A stretch of 64,000 bases of DNA from the NCBI RefSeq assembly GCF_041380015.1, contig NZ_CP159978.1; one strand, written 5' to 3'. Below are positions 8,275 to 16,487 of this stretch, piece by piece. The first letter of the stretch is position 1. The number at the start of each line of letters is the position of its first letter. The notes beneath the pieces were generated by a model. That model was not told where the DNA came from, ran no database searches, and worked only from the letters and a program-made list of their open reading frames with translations. This stretch comes from Buchananella felis. GTDB lineage: Bacteria > Actinomycetota > Actinomycetes > Actinomycetales > Actinomycetaceae. The position numbers and the translations under genes were made by a program.

Positions 8275-9396
8275 CTACTTCCTTCCCATGATGAGGTTTG
8301 CGGCCGCGCGCGCGGCCTGGAGCGCCTGCGCCAGGTCGCTCCCGGTCGCGTTGACGTGCCCCAGCTTGCGGTCGGGGCGCACTTCCTTGCCGTAGAGGTG
8401 GACCTTGGCCTGCGGGTAGCTCTCCCACACCTGCGCTAGGTGGCTGGCCGGGTCGGGCACGTCGCTGCCGAGAATGTTGACCATGACGCTCACCGGCGCG
8501 GTCATCTCGGTGGGCCCGAGCGGCAGGTCCAGGGTGGCGCGGATGTGCTGTTCGAACTGGCTGGTGGCGCACCCGTCGATGGTCCAGTGCCCGGAGTTGT
8601 GGGGGCGCATGGCGAGCTCGTTGACCAGCAGGCGCTGCCCAGCCTGGAACATCTCCACGGCCAGGACTCCGGTGACTCCGAGCTCGGTGGCGATCTGGCG
8701 GGCGATCTCCTCGCCCTGCTGCGCCAGCTCCTCGCTCAGCTCGGGGGCCGGCGCAATCACGGTGTCGCACACGCCGCCCACCTGCTGGGTCTCCACCACG
8801 GGCCAGGCGACGCACTGGCCGCTGGGGCGCCGCGCCACCAGGGCGGCCAGCTCGCGCTGGAAGTCCACCTTTTCCTCCAGCAGCACTCCCCCGCAGGCGG
8901 GGTCGTTGACCCAGGCCTCGATCTGGGCGTAGCTGGAGACGATGGCCACGCCCTTGCCGTCGTAGCCGCCCACGGCGGTCTTGGCGACCACCTCGCCGCC
9001 GCCCACGCTGGCCCAGAAGCGCTCGAAGTCGGCCGGGCCGGTCACCTGCGCCCACCGGGGGCAGGGCACGCCGATCTCGGTGAGTTTCCTGCGCATCTCC
9101 AGCTTGTTGCGGGCGTATAGCAGCGCCTCCTGGGCGGGCCTGGCCTCCACCCCGGCCGCCGCGAACAGGGAGGGCGGGATGTGTTCGTGTTCGAAGGTGA
9201 CGGCGTCGGCGCCAGCACACACGGCCTGAACGGCAGCGTCGTCCTTCGGCATGCCGACTATCGAATCGGGGATTGCCCTGCCGGCGCTCCCGTCGGCGGC
9301 CTCGACTAGGACCTGCAGTTTCACGCCTAGCGCCGTGGCCGGGGCGTGCATCATGCGGGCGAGCTGCCCGCCTCCAATAACGGCGAGAGTAGGCAT
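8275..9396 (-). CDS. purK: N5-carboxyaminoimidazole ribonucleotide synthase
   Basis: A 373-residue ATP-grasp enzyme that carboxylates AIR with ATP and bicarbonate, feeding PurE. It starts with the characteristic VIGGGQLARMM, has VTFEHEHIP, the KTAVGGYDGKG ATP-binding loop, and RPHNSGHWTIDG near the end. A TAGGCT hexamer stands six bases before the ATG, implying a leaderless purKE transcript. It is divergent from the GtrA gene with a 40-base shared promoter region. Confidence 0.96.
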   Translation of the reverse strand: MPTLAVIGGGQLARMMHAPATALGVKLQVLVEAADGSAGRAIPDSIVGMPKDDAAVQAVCAGADAVTFEHEHIPPSLFAAAGVEARPAQEALLYARNKLEMRRKLTEIGVPCPRWAQVTGPADFERFWASVGGGEVVAKTAVGGYDGKGVAIVSSYAQIEAWVNDPACGGVLLEEKVDFQRELAALVARRPSGQCVAWPVVETQQVGGVCDTVIAPAPELSEELAQQGEEIARQIATELGVTGVLAVEMFQAGQRLLVNELAMRPHNSGHWTIDGCATSQFEQHIRATLDLPLGPTEMTAPVSVMVNILGSDVPDPASHLAQVWESYPQAKVHLYGKEVRPDRKLGHVNATGSDLAQALQAARAAANLIMGRK

Positions 9397-9402
9397 GGTG
9401 GA

Positions 9403-9408
9403 AGCCTA
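9403..9408 (-). promoter_or_regulatory. -10 element of purKE, leaderless arrangement
   Basis: TAGGCT on the minus strand ends six bases before the purK ATG. Confidence 0.6.
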
Positions 9409-9423
9409 CCCGGCTCGGTGGCC

Positions 9424-9429
9424 TAGACT
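9424..9429 (+). promoter_or_regulatory. -10 element of the GtrA gene, leaderless arrangement
   Basis: TAGACT is followed by seven bases and GTG at 9437, back to back with the purK promoter. Confidence 0.6.
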
Positions 9430-9436
9430 TGCGCGG

Positions 9437-9943
9437 GTGACTAACACCGCGAAGCAGCACAGTGACTCCCAGCGCCGCGCCACGTGGACTCGTCGACTCT
9501 TTGAGGTCGGCAAGTTTGGCATCGTGGGTGGTATCGCGTTCGTGGTCGACGTCGGCCTTTTCAACCTGCTGTCGCAGTTCAGCTTCTCGCCGTTTATCGG
9601 CCAGTCGGTGCGCGCCAAGATTCTTTCCGCCGCCGTGGCCACCGTGGTGTCGTGGGTCCTGAACGCCGCCTGGACGTTCTCTGCGCAGAAGACCACCAAG
9701 AACAAGTTCCGCGAATTCATGGAGTTCGCGATCATCAACATCATCGGCATCGGGATCGCGGCTGCGTGTCTCTACATCAGCCGCTACGTGCTGGGTTACA
9801 CCTCGACGCTGGCGGACAACATTTCCGGTAACGGCGTCGGCCTGGTGCTGGGCATGATTTTCCGCTTCCTGGCCTACAAGTTCATCGTGTTTGCCCCGTC
9901 GAAGTCCGCGCAGGAGCGCAAGCGGGCCCTGGCCGGCGAGTGA
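9437..9943 (+). CDS. GtrA-family membrane protein
   Basis: A 168-residue protein with four predicted membrane helices (VGGIAFVVDVGLFNLL, AAVATVVSWVLNAAWTF, FAIINIIGIGIAAACLYI and GLVLGMIFRFLAYKFIVF), the GtrA fold. Members are proposed to move or flip lipid-linked sugars during decoration of surface polysaccharides and lipoglycans. The GTG at 9437 is chosen because a TAGACT element ends seven bases upstream and the residues before it do not belong to the fold. The C-terminus is lysine/arginine rich and cytoplasmic. Its neighbours in synthesis are probably the GT2, DUF2304 and LCP genes to the left. Confidence 0.85.
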   Translation: MTNTAKQHSDSQRRATWTRRLFEVGKFGIVGGIAFVVDVGLFNLLSQFSFSPFIGQSVRAKILSAAVATVVSWVLNAAWTFSAQKTTKNKFREFMEFAIINIIGIGIAAACLYISRYVLGYTSTLADNISGNGVGLVLGMIFRFLAYKFIVFAPSKSAQERKRALAGE

Positions 9944-9974
9944 CGTGGGCTTGCCGCCCCTAGCGGCGCTCTAG

Positions 9975-10060
9975 GCGGGGACGACGTTCCGCCCGTTTTC
10001 CGCCAACACGCCAGGCCGCCCCCAGTTGGGGGATTTGGGCAGGGACGACGTTCCGCCCGC
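9975..10060 (+). repeat. Paired GGGACGACGTTCCGCCCG repeats
   Basis: An identical 18-base sequence occurs at 9978-9995 and 10042-10059 in the gap between the convergent GtrA and histidine-kinase genes. Its GGCGG...CCGCC ends are complementary and could form a small hairpin. Its function is not known; it could act in termination between the convergent genes. Confidence 0.6.
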
Positions 10061-10070
10061 GCCCAGCTTC

Positions 10071-11390
10071 CTATCGGCGCCGTCTGCGCGCCACCGAGAC
10101 CAGGGCGCCGCGCGGCATGACGACGTCGGGGTCCAGGGCCTTGGGCACGGTGTTGAGGTAGACGGAGAAGACGGGAGGGCGGCGCTGGCTTAGCTCCAGT
10201 CGCCCGCCGTCTGCGGCGATCAGGTCTCGGGCCACGGCCAGGCCGATGCCGGTGCCGCCCCGGAAGGAGACGTGCTTGTCGAAGATGCGGTCGGCCTCGT
10301 CGTCGGCCACGCCCTGCCCCTCGTCGGTGACGTCGATGTAGAGGCCGCGCTGGGAGGAGGCCCGGCGGGTGGAGACGGTGGTGGTGCCCGCGCCGTACTT
10401 CAACGAGTTTTCCACCAGGGTGGCGATGGCCTGGCCGATCGTGCCCGGGGAGGCGAGCACGGGCAGTGCCAGCTCGTCGGAGAACTTCAGCTCCCGGCCG
10501 GCGGCCGCGAAGGGCCCGCCCCACTCCCGTTCCTGCTGCTCGAACACGTCGCTGAGGTGGATGGCCTCGGTGGTGCCGCCGGCTTTCTGCCGCGAGGTGG
10601 CCAGCAGCTCGCTGACCACGCCGGTGAGGCGCTCTACCTGTTCCAGGCAGAGCCTGGCCTCCTCCTGGACCTCGGGCTCGGTGGAGACCAGCTCGATCTC
10701 CTCTAGCCGCATCGACAGGGCGGTCAGGGGGGTGCGCAGTTGGTGGGAGGCGTCCGCGGCGAACTGGCGTTCGGCTGCGATTCGGCCGGCCACGCGCTCG
10801 GCGGAGCGCACCAGCTCGGCCTGGACCAGGTCGATCTCCTCGATGCCGGATGTGCGCAGCTGCGGGCGCACCTGGCCGGAGCCGATCTGTTCGGCCTCTG
10901 CGGCCAGGTAGATGAGGGGGGCGGAGATCTTGCGGGCCTGCCGCAACGCCACCGCCAGCCCAACCACGAAGGCGGTGGCGATTCCCAGCCCCACCAGGCC
11001 GATCACCTTCAGCGCCCCGGGAAGGGGGGAGGTGGCGGCGATGGACATGCCCACGGTCGCCCCGTTGGGGGTGCGGTGGGTGCGGGTGATCAGGGGCGCG
11101 TCGATGCGCACGGTCGACTCGACGCGATACCCGCTGGGCATGAGCACGTAGGACTCCGCCAGCGTGGTGGTCTCGCCGCCCGTTCTCAGGTCGAGCATCT
11201 CCGGGTCCACGTCCCGGCCCGCGTCGATGGAGCGAGACACCACCAGCGCCAGGCTCTCCACGCGCACGTCGAGCTCAGCGATCTCGCTACGCCAGGACTG
11301 CATCACGCCGAGCACGGCCGCAGGGATCCCCAGGATCAGCACCGCCACCAGGACCGCGGTGACGGTCATGCGGATCGCGCGGCGCCGCAC
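10071..11390 (-). CDS. Two-component sensor histidine kinase
   Basis: A 439-residue membrane kinase. The first helix is near residues 8-29 and the second near 125-150, enclosing an extracellular sensor of about 95 residues; a HAMP-like region follows. The H-box is FAADASHQLRTPLTAL with the phospho-accepting histidine, the N-box is LVENSLKYGAG, and DEGQGV and GGTGIGLAVARD are the G-boxes. It starts at GTG one base after the response-regulator stop, so the two are one operon. The signal is not evident from the sensor sequence. The C-terminal RRRRR tail is unusual. Confidence 0.92.
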   Translation of the reverse strand: MRRRAIRMTVTAVLVAVLILGIPAAVLGVMQSWRSEIAELDVRVESLALVVSRSIDAGRDVDPEMLDLRTGGETTTLAESYVLMPSGYRVESTVRIDAPLITRTHRTPNGATVGMSIAATSPLPGALKVIGLVGLGIATAFVVGLAVALRQARKISAPLIYLAAEAEQIGSGQVRPQLRTSGIEEIDLVQAELVRSAERVAGRIAAERQFAADASHQLRTPLTALSMRLEEIELVSTEPEVQEEARLCLEQVERLTGVVSELLATSRQKAGGTTEAIHLSDVFEQQEREWGGPFAAAGRELKFSDELALPVLASPGTIGQAIATLVENSLKYGAGTTTVSTRRASSQRGLYIDVTDEGQGVADDEADRIFDKHVSFRGGTGIGLAVARDLIAADGGRLELSQRRPPVFSVYLNTVPKALDPDVVMPRGALVSVARRRRR

Positions 11391-11391
11391 C

Positions 11392-12081
11392 TCAGTTCAC
11401 GCGGCCGGAGGTTTCGAACCGGAAGCCCAGTCCGCGCACCGTGGTGATGTAGTGGGGGTTGGCGGCGTCGTCGCCCAGCTTGCGGCGCAGCCAGGAGACG
11501 TGCATGTCCAGGGTCTTGGTGGAGCCGGTCGGGTCGGAGCCCCACACCTCGCGCATGATCTCGTCGCGCTCGATGACGGCACCGGCGTCACGCACCAGGA
11601 CCCGCAGGAGCTCGAACTCCTTGGCGGTCAGGTGCAGCTCGCGGTTGCCCTGGAAGGCGCGGTGTGCGGCCACGTCGACGCGGACGTCCTGGGCCTTCAG
11701 TTCGTCCTCGTCGGTGATGTCCCCGCCCACGCGGCGCAGCAGCGCCCGGACGCGGGCCAGGAGCTCGGCCAGGCGGAAGGGCTTGGTGACGTAGTCGTCG
11801 GCGCCCGCGTCCAGGCCCACCACCATGTCCACTTCGTCGGTGCGGGCGGTGAGAATCAGGATCGGCACCGTGGATCCCTGGGAGCGCAGGTGGCGCGCCA
11901 CGTCCAGGCCGTCCATGTCCGGCAGTCCCAGGTCCAAAACCACCAGGTCAACACCGGCGGAGTTCTCGATCGCTCCACGGCCAGTTCCGTGGGGGCGAAC
12001 CTCATACCCCTCTCGGCCCAGCGCGCGGGCAAGGGGCTCGGCAATAGCGGGGTCGTCTTCAACCAGGAGTACGGTAGTCAC
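11392..12081 (-). CDS. OmpR/PhoB-family response regulator
   Basis: A 229-residue regulator with a receiver domain (acid pocket VEDD, phospho-aspartate in VLDLGLPDMDG, VTKPF lysine) and a winged-helix DNA-binding domain ending HYITTVRGLGFRFE. It pairs with the kinase that follows after one base. GTG at 12081 lies six bases after a TAAGCT hexamer, suggesting a leaderless mRNA. The targets are unknown. Confidence 0.94.
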   Translation of the reverse strand: MTTVLLVEDDPAIAEPLARALGREGYEVRPHGTGRGAIENSAGVDLVVLDLGLPDMDGLDVARHLRSQGSTVPILILTARTDEVDMVVGLDAGADDYVTKPFRLAELLARVRALLRRVGGDITDEDELKAQDVRVDVAAHRAFQGNRELHLTAKEFELLRVLVRDAGAVIERDEIMREVWGSDPTGSTKTLDMHVSWLRRKLGDDAANPHYITTVRGLGFRFETSGRVN

Positions 12082-12087
12082 GCGGTC

Positions 12088-12093
12088 AGCTTA
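12088..12093 (-). promoter_or_regulatory. -10 element of the two-component operon, leaderless arrangement
   Basis: TAAGCT on the minus strand with a six-base spacer to the regulator's GTG. Confidence 0.55.
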
Positions 12094-12165
12094 CGCCAAA
12101 GGTTGACAAAGCGCTCCCAAAGGGCGGCCGCGATATGGACTTTAGCCCTATTGGGTGCGGCCCCT

Positions 12166-13293
12166 TTAGCCGCGCTTGAGATCGACTAGCACGGTGGGCC
12201 CGATTCCGCGCAGATCGACCTCCCCGATCTGGTCCAACCGGTAACTCCCGGGGGCGCATTTGGTTGCGATGGCGGCCGCTGTGCCGGAGTCGGTGAGCAG
12301 CTGGCCGGGCTGGGACTCGTTGACCAGGCGGGAGGCCAGGTTGACGGTGGGCCCAAAGACGTCGCCGAACCGGGAGACCACCCCGCCTTCCACCACCGAG
12401 GCACGCACGGGCAGCAGGTTCGGGGTGGCGGCCAGGCGCTCGGCGAGGGTGACTGCCACCTCGGTGCCGGTCTGCAGGTCGTCGGCGATGAAGAGGACGG
12501 CGTCCCCGATCGTCTTGACCACGCGCCCGCCCAGTTCGGAGATGACGTCTCTTACCACTCCCTCGAACTTGGAGATCAGCTCGGCTAGGGCGGCGGAGCC
12601 GATGCGCGCAGAGTGGCGGGAGAAGCCGGCCATGTCCACGAACCCGAGGGTGCGCTGCAGCGGGTAGGACATTTCGTCGGCCTCCGCCAGGCCTGCCTGG
12701 GCGTAGTCGGCGTCCATGCGGGTGAGCAGGGCGAGCATCTGGCGGCGCCAGGTGTAGACCAGTTGCTCCTCGAACGCGGCCAGGAAGTCCTCGAGCCGGT
12801 CCAGGGCGACGATCCTGGCGGTGGTGTCGTCCAGTCCTTCGCGCCGAATGACGTCGTCCACGTAGGCCTCTACCTGCCAGAGCGCCAACCGGTCGGTGGT
12901 CTGTGAAGCGCGCAGTAGCGTGCGGGCGGTCTCGGCATCCACTTTGCCCGTGGAGATCAGGGAGCGGTAGGTGCGAAGCGCGTGGACGTCCTGGAGACCG
13001 AACTGGGGGGTCTCGGTGTGGGAGACCACCTGCCCGATCCCGCGCCAGAACTCCTCGGCCTGCTCCCGGGTGGCACCCGCCGCCCGGGCGAACTCCGACA
13101 TGGTCAGCGGGGTCTCGCCCACTAGCTTTTGGGCGTAGCGCTCGATGGTGAGGGCGGGCTGCTTGCCCGGAGCGCCCTGCTCCGGGTTCGATCCGGCGCC
13201 GGAATTGGCGCAGGAGCACCGGTGCGGCTGAGGCTCAGGCAGCTGAGGGGTCACCCCACCCATCGCCGCACTGTTGCCTGCCTCACTATTCAC
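12166..13293 (-). CDS. Class III adenylate/guanylate cyclase
   Basis: A 375-residue soluble cyclase. Residues 200-375 form the catalytic domain: LGFVDMAGFSRHS carries the first metal aspartate, VVKTIGDAVLF the second together with the substrate lysine, and DVFGPTVNLASRLV the transition-state asparagine and arginine. The N-terminal 190 residues are helical and resemble the regulatory half of Rv1264-like cyclases. The start is GTG at 13293, seven bases after TAGCGT; an ATG at 13263 is an alternative. It lies between a two-component system and birA, a neighbourhood recurring in actinobacteria. The product is probably cAMP. What controls it is not visible. Confidence 0.88.
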   Translation of the reverse strand: MNSEAGNSAAMGGVTPQLPEPQPHRCSCANSGAGSNPEQGAPGKQPALTIERYAQKLVGETPLTMSEFARAAGATREQAEEFWRGIGQVVSHTETPQFGLQDVHALRTYRSLISTGKVDAETARTLLRASQTTDRLALWQVEAYVDDVIRREGLDDTTARIVALDRLEDFLAAFEEQLVYTWRRQMLALLTRMDADYAQAGLAEADEMSYPLQRTLGFVDMAGFSRHSARIGSAALAELISKFEGVVRDVISELGGRVVKTIGDAVLFIADDLQTGTEVAVTLAERLAATPNLLPVRASVVEGGVVSRFGDVFGPTVNLASRLVNESQPGQLLTDSGTAAAIATKCAPGSYRLDQIGEVDLRGIGPTVLVDLKRG

Positions 13294-13300
13294 TAGCCCT

Positions 13301-13306
13301 ACGCTA
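13301..13306 (-). promoter_or_regulatory. -10 element of the cyclase gene, leaderless arrangement
   Basis: TAGCGT on the minus strand stands seven bases before GTG 13293, supporting that start. Confidence 0.5.
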
Positions 13307-13377
13307 CTCCTACAGGGCGATTCCCGTCACCTTCTGCCGCCCCTACCGCCCTGCGGGTGGCCGTGGATGCACGACGC

Positions 13378-14481
13378 TCAGCCGCACCGCACCGAGACGT
13401 CGCCCGCCACCACCTCCTTTAGCCCGTCTCGCGTCGCCACCAGCAGGGCGCCGCTCTCGGCGATGCCGGTGGCGGTGCCGGCCAGGTCGGCCGGGCCCGG
13501 CTCGCCGGAGGCCGCCAGGGTCACCTGCACCCGGTGCCCGACGGTGGCGCACCTGTCTTGGTAGCGTTCGCGCACCTCGCGGGCCGGCAGCGCGAGAGTT
13601 GCGGGCAGGTGATGCAGGATGCGCCTGGCCAGCTCGGCCGGCTCCTGCCGGGAGAGCCGTTCCAGCTGGTGGTCACCCAGCGCGCGCGCCGCCCCGGCGG
13701 CACTCATAGCCCAGGCGGCCGGGGCTCCCTGCTCGCTTCCCTCCCCGCCAGCCTCCTGCCCGGGCGGGGCACCACCGCCCTGCGGGGCCTGGGGCGCAAA
13801 CGGGGCCAGGTTTATCCCGATTCCCGCCAGCACCACGTCTCCTGCTGCCCCTGGCCCGGTCCCGGCGCCACCAGTCCCATCCTCAACCTCGCCGCCCGGC
13901 CCGGCCCCGGCGCCCTCAGGTCTATCCTCAACCTCGCCGCCCGGCCCGGCCCCGGCGCCCCCGGCGCCGCCGGCCAGCGCATCCCCGGCGCCGCTTCCGG
14001 CGGGCGCCTGGTTCACCTCGCAGAGGATGCCGCCCAGCTTGCGCAGCGCGCCCCACCCGGGCAGGTGCCCAACTAGCCCGTGGCCCGCCTCGCGTTCCCG
14101 AGGCGCGCCCCCGCCCGGCAGCGATTCGGCGTCGCTGAGGACGGGCAGCGTCACCACGATGTCGTTGGGCCACTTCAACTCCAGCGCCTCACAGCCGCAG
14201 GCATCCAGCACCGCCAGGGCCACGCGCAGCGGCACCAGCCCAGGCTCCCCGCCCGTTCCTGGCCACTGCCCCGAGGCGGCACAAGGTGCGGGCAACACCA
14301 CCGTCAGGGCCAGGCTGCCCGGCGCCAGCGCCCACTGCCGCCCGCGCCTGCCCCTGCCCGCGCTCTGCCTGCGGGTCAGCACCCCGCCCCACAGGGGCAG
14401 GTGCCCGGCACGGTAGAGCGCCAGGGCAAGCTCCTGCGTGGATGCGCATTCCTCTACCTCCACCAGCACCGGTTCGCTCAT
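13378..14481 (-). CDS. birA: Biotin--[acetyl-CoA-carboxylase] ligase with two low-complexity insertions
   Basis: A 367-residue ligase that activates biotin and attaches it to the carboxylase biotin domain; the substrate protein is encoded by accA at 19 kb. GRGRRGRQW (residues 42-50) is the biotinyl-AMP loop, ELKWPNDIVV and KLGGIL are the core, and VLAGIGINL follows. There is no N-terminal helix-turn-helix, so it is a monofunctional enzyme. Two inserts enlarge it: about residues 112-147, and a Gly/Ala/Pro-rich stretch at about 157-214 containing a 15-residue tandem repeat (GAGAGPGGEVED). In ordinary BirA these segments are short loops. It is divergent from accD and likely leaderless (TATGGT, six bases). 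Confidence 0.9.
   Translation of the reverse strand: MSEPVLVEVEECASTQELALALYRAGHLPLWGGVLTRRQSAGRGRRGRQWALAPGSLALTVVLPAPCAASGQWPGTGGEPGLVPLRVALAVLDACGCEALELKWPNDIVVTLPVLSDAESLPGGGAPREREAGHGLVGHLPGWGALRKLGGILCEVNQAPAGSGAGDALAGGAGGAGAGPGGEVEDRPEGAGAGPGGEVEDGTGGAGTGPGAAGDVVLAGIGINLAPFAPQAPQGGGAPPGQEAGGEGSEQGAPAAWAMSAAGAARALGDHQLERLSRQEPAELARRILHHLPATLALPAREVRERYQDRCATVGHRVQVTLAASGEPGPADLAGTATGIAESGALLVATRDGLKEVVAGDVSVRCG
13879..13960 (-). repeat. 45-bp in-frame tandem repeat inside birA
   Basis: Two units with a 45-bp offset begin at 13879 and 13924 and are identical over 37 bp. They encode GAGAGPGGEVED-type repeats in the loop between the KLGGIL and VLAGIGIN strands of the ligase. Confidence 0.85.
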
Positions 14482-14487
14482 GCCTCC

Positions 14488-14493
14488 ACCATA
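14488..14493 (-). promoter_or_regulatory. -10 element of birA, leaderless arrangement
   Basis: TATGGT on the minus strand with a six-base spacer to ATG. The spacer reads GGAGGC, but it is too close to the ATG to serve as a Shine-Dalgarno sequence. Confidence 0.5.
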
Positions 14494-14633
14494 TGCACGA
14501 CCACCAACATTTCGTGCCGGCGCCTGGGGGCGGCGGGCGGAGCGTCGTCCCCCGTGCCGCTTTAGAGGAAAGCTCCAAAGGCGGCGCGGCAGGAGGCAAC
14601 GTCGTCATTACTGAAATTAGGCGCCGGGCCGGT

Positions 14634-14639
14634 TACGGT
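14634..14639 (+). promoter_or_regulatory. -10 element of accD, leaderless arrangement
   Basis: TACGGT is followed by GGACGG and GTG 14646. Confidence 0.5.
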
Positions 14640-14645
14640 GGACGG

Positions 14646-16199
14646 GTGACTGAAGGAACCCACCTCTCCCCGGCGCAGCAGCTGGACGCGCGCGCCGCCG
14701 CCATCGCCGCCCACGAACGCAGCGCGGCCACCAAGCAGCACGCCAAGGGCCGCCGCAGCGCCCGCGAGCGCGTCGAGGCCCTGCTGGACGAGGGCAGCTT
14801 TGTGGAGCTGGACGCGTTCGTGGAGCACAACTGCCACGACTTCGGCATGGACGCCAAGACCCTGCCGGGCGACGGCGTGATCACGGGCTACGGCACGATC
14901 GACGGGCGCAGGGTGTGCGTCTACTCGCAGGACTTCACGGCGTTTGGCGGCTCGCTGGGCGAGGCGCACGGGCAGAAGATCACCAAGGTGATGGACCTGG
15001 CGGTGCGCACGGGCGTGCCGATGATCGGCCTGAACGACGGCGGTGGCGCCCGCATCCAGGAGGGAATCGGCGCCCTGACGCAGTTCGCGGAGATCTTCCG
15101 TCGCAACGTGGCGGCCTCCGGCGTGATCCCGCAGATCTCGGTGATCCTGGGGCCGTGCGCGGGCGGGGCGGTCTACTCCCCGGCGCTGACGGACTTCACG
15201 GTGATGGTGGAGGGCACCTCCCAGATGTTCATCACCGGCCCGGAGGTGATCCGGGCGGTCACCGGCGAGGACGTGGGTCTGGAGGAGCTGGGCGGGGCGC
15301 GCGCCCACGCCCAACGCAGCGGCGTGGCCCACTACGCCGCCCACGACGAGGACGACGCCTTCGAGTACGTGCGCGAGCTGCTGTCCTACCTGCCGGAGAA
15401 CACGCTGAGCGAGCCGCCACTGACTCAGCCGGAGGAGCCGGGCGAGGTGGACTTGGACAGCCTGGTGCCGGCCTCCTCCAACCAGCCCTACGACATGACC
15501 GAGGTGCTGGAGGCGATCGCGGACGGCGGCTCCTTCCTGGAGGTAATGCCGGCCTACGCGGGCAACGTGATCACGGCTTTCGCGCGCGTGGACGGCCGCA
15601 GCGTGGGCATCGTGGCCAACCAGCCGATGGTGATGGCCGGCGCGCTGGACATCGCGGCTTCTGAGAAGGCGGCGCGCTTTGTGCGCCTGTGCGACGCGTT
15701 CAACCTGCCGGTGCTGACCTTCGTTGACGTGCCGGGCTTCCTGCCGGGCACCTCCCAGGAGTGGGACGGCATCATTCGCCGTGGCGCGAAGCTGATCTAC
15801 GCCTACGCGGAGGCCACCGTTCCGCTCATCACCACGATCACGCGCAAGGCCTACGGTGGCGCCTACATCGTGATGGGGTCTAAAAAGCTGGGGGCTGACA
15901 TCAACCTGGCTTGGCCCACGGCGCAGGTGGCGGTGATGGGGGCCTCCGGTGCGGTGAACATCCTGCACCGCCGCGAGTTGGCTTCGCTTTCTGCCGACGA
16001 CGCTGCCGCCCGCCGCTCCGAGCTGATCGAGGCCTACGAGGAGAAGCTGGTTTCCCCGTGGGAGGCTGCCCGGCGTGGGTTCGTGGACGCGGTGATCAAG
16101 CCGAGCCAGACGCGCGCCCAGCTGGTGGCGGCGCTGCGGGCGCTGGAGACCAAGCGCGTGGCCTCCCCGGTGCGCCGGCACGGGAACATTCCGCTGTGA
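14646..16199 (+). CDS. accD: Acyl-CoA carboxylase beta subunit (carboxyltransferase)
   Basis: A 517-residue carboxyltransferase of the propionyl/acetyl-CoA carboxylase beta family. It moves the carboxyl group from biotin to acyl-CoA, giving malonyl- or methylmalonyl-CoA for lipid synthesis. The two crotonase-type halves are present, with LNDGGGARIQEGI, GPCAGGAVYSPAL, and in the second half VDVPGFLPGTSQEW and KAYGGAYIVMGSK. The GTG at 14646 follows a TACGGT element by six bases and begins MTEGTHLSP; the longer upstream frame is not supported. Its stop overlaps the epsilon subunit (GTGA). Acetyl versus propionyl preference cannot be told from the sequence alone. Confidence 0.94.
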   Translation: MTEGTHLSPAQQLDARAAAIAAHERSAATKQHAKGRRSARERVEALLDEGSFVELDAFVEHNCHDFGMDAKTLPGDGVITGYGTIDGRRVCVYSQDFTAFGGSLGEAHGQKITKVMDLAVRTGVPMIGLNDGGGARIQEGIGALTQFAEIFRRNVAASGVIPQISVILGPCAGGAVYSPALTDFTVMVEGTSQMFITGPEVIRAVTGEDVGLEELGGARAHAQRSGVAHYAAHDEDDAFEYVRELLSYLPENTLSEPPLTQPEEPGEVDLDSLVPASSNQPYDMTEVLEAIADGGSFLEVMPAYAGNVITAFARVDGRSVGIVANQPMVMAGALDIAASEKAARFVRLCDAFNLPVLTFVDVPGFLPGTSQEWDGIIRRGAKLIYAYAEATVPLITTITRKAYGGAYIVMGSKKLGADINLAWPTAQVAVMGASGAVNILHRRELASLSADDAAARRSELIEAYEEKLVSPWEAARRGFVDAVIKPSQTRAQLVAALRALETKRVASPVRRHGNIPL

Positions 16200-16405
16200 A
16201 CGCGCTGCGGGTGGTGCGTGGGGCGCCGAGCGAGGCGGAGCTGGCGGCGGTGGTCGCCTCCATCACGGCCCTGCAGGCGGCGGTGGACGACGCTCCACCG
16301 GCGGACGCCTCGGTGCGCCCGTCGGCGTGGAGCGACCGGGACCGCGTCACTCGCGGGGCGGGTGGACTGACCGGCGCGCGGGGTTGGCGGTTGACCGACC
16401 GCTGA
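16196..16405 (+). CDS. accE: Acyl-CoA carboxylase epsilon subunit
   Basis: A 69-residue protein, translationally coupled to accD by a 4-base overlap. It has the actinobacterial AccE/PccE pattern: an N-terminal LRVVRGAPSEAELAAVVASI strand-helix, then a variable Ala/Pro linker and a C-terminal tail ending GARGWRLTDR. Epsilon subunits bridge the alpha and beta subunits in Streptomyces and mycobacterial carboxylases. Position and motif make the call strong despite its small size. Confidence 0.87.
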   Translation: MNALRVVRGAPSEAELAAVVASITALQAAVDDAPPADASVRPSAWSDRDRVTRGAGGLTGARGWRLTDR

Positions 16406-16474
16406 CGGGGCTGGTGGGCGCGCGGCGAATTTCGGCGGCTCACCGCGCCTACCTGAGATGTTGGTGGCAGGGCA

Positions 16475-16480
16475 TATCGT
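16475..16480 (+). promoter_or_regulatory. -10 element of the DUF885 gene, leaderless arrangement
   Basis: TATCGT lies seven bases before ATG 16488. Confidence 0.5.
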
Positions 16481-16487
16481 TAGGGGC

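Noticed and set aside
14562..16181. Minus-strand 539-codon frame over accD
   Set aside because: Antisense of a clear carboxyltransferase with no recognisable domain.
16406..16487. Terminator after accE
   Set aside because: No stable hairpin with a T-tract found in the 82-base gap.
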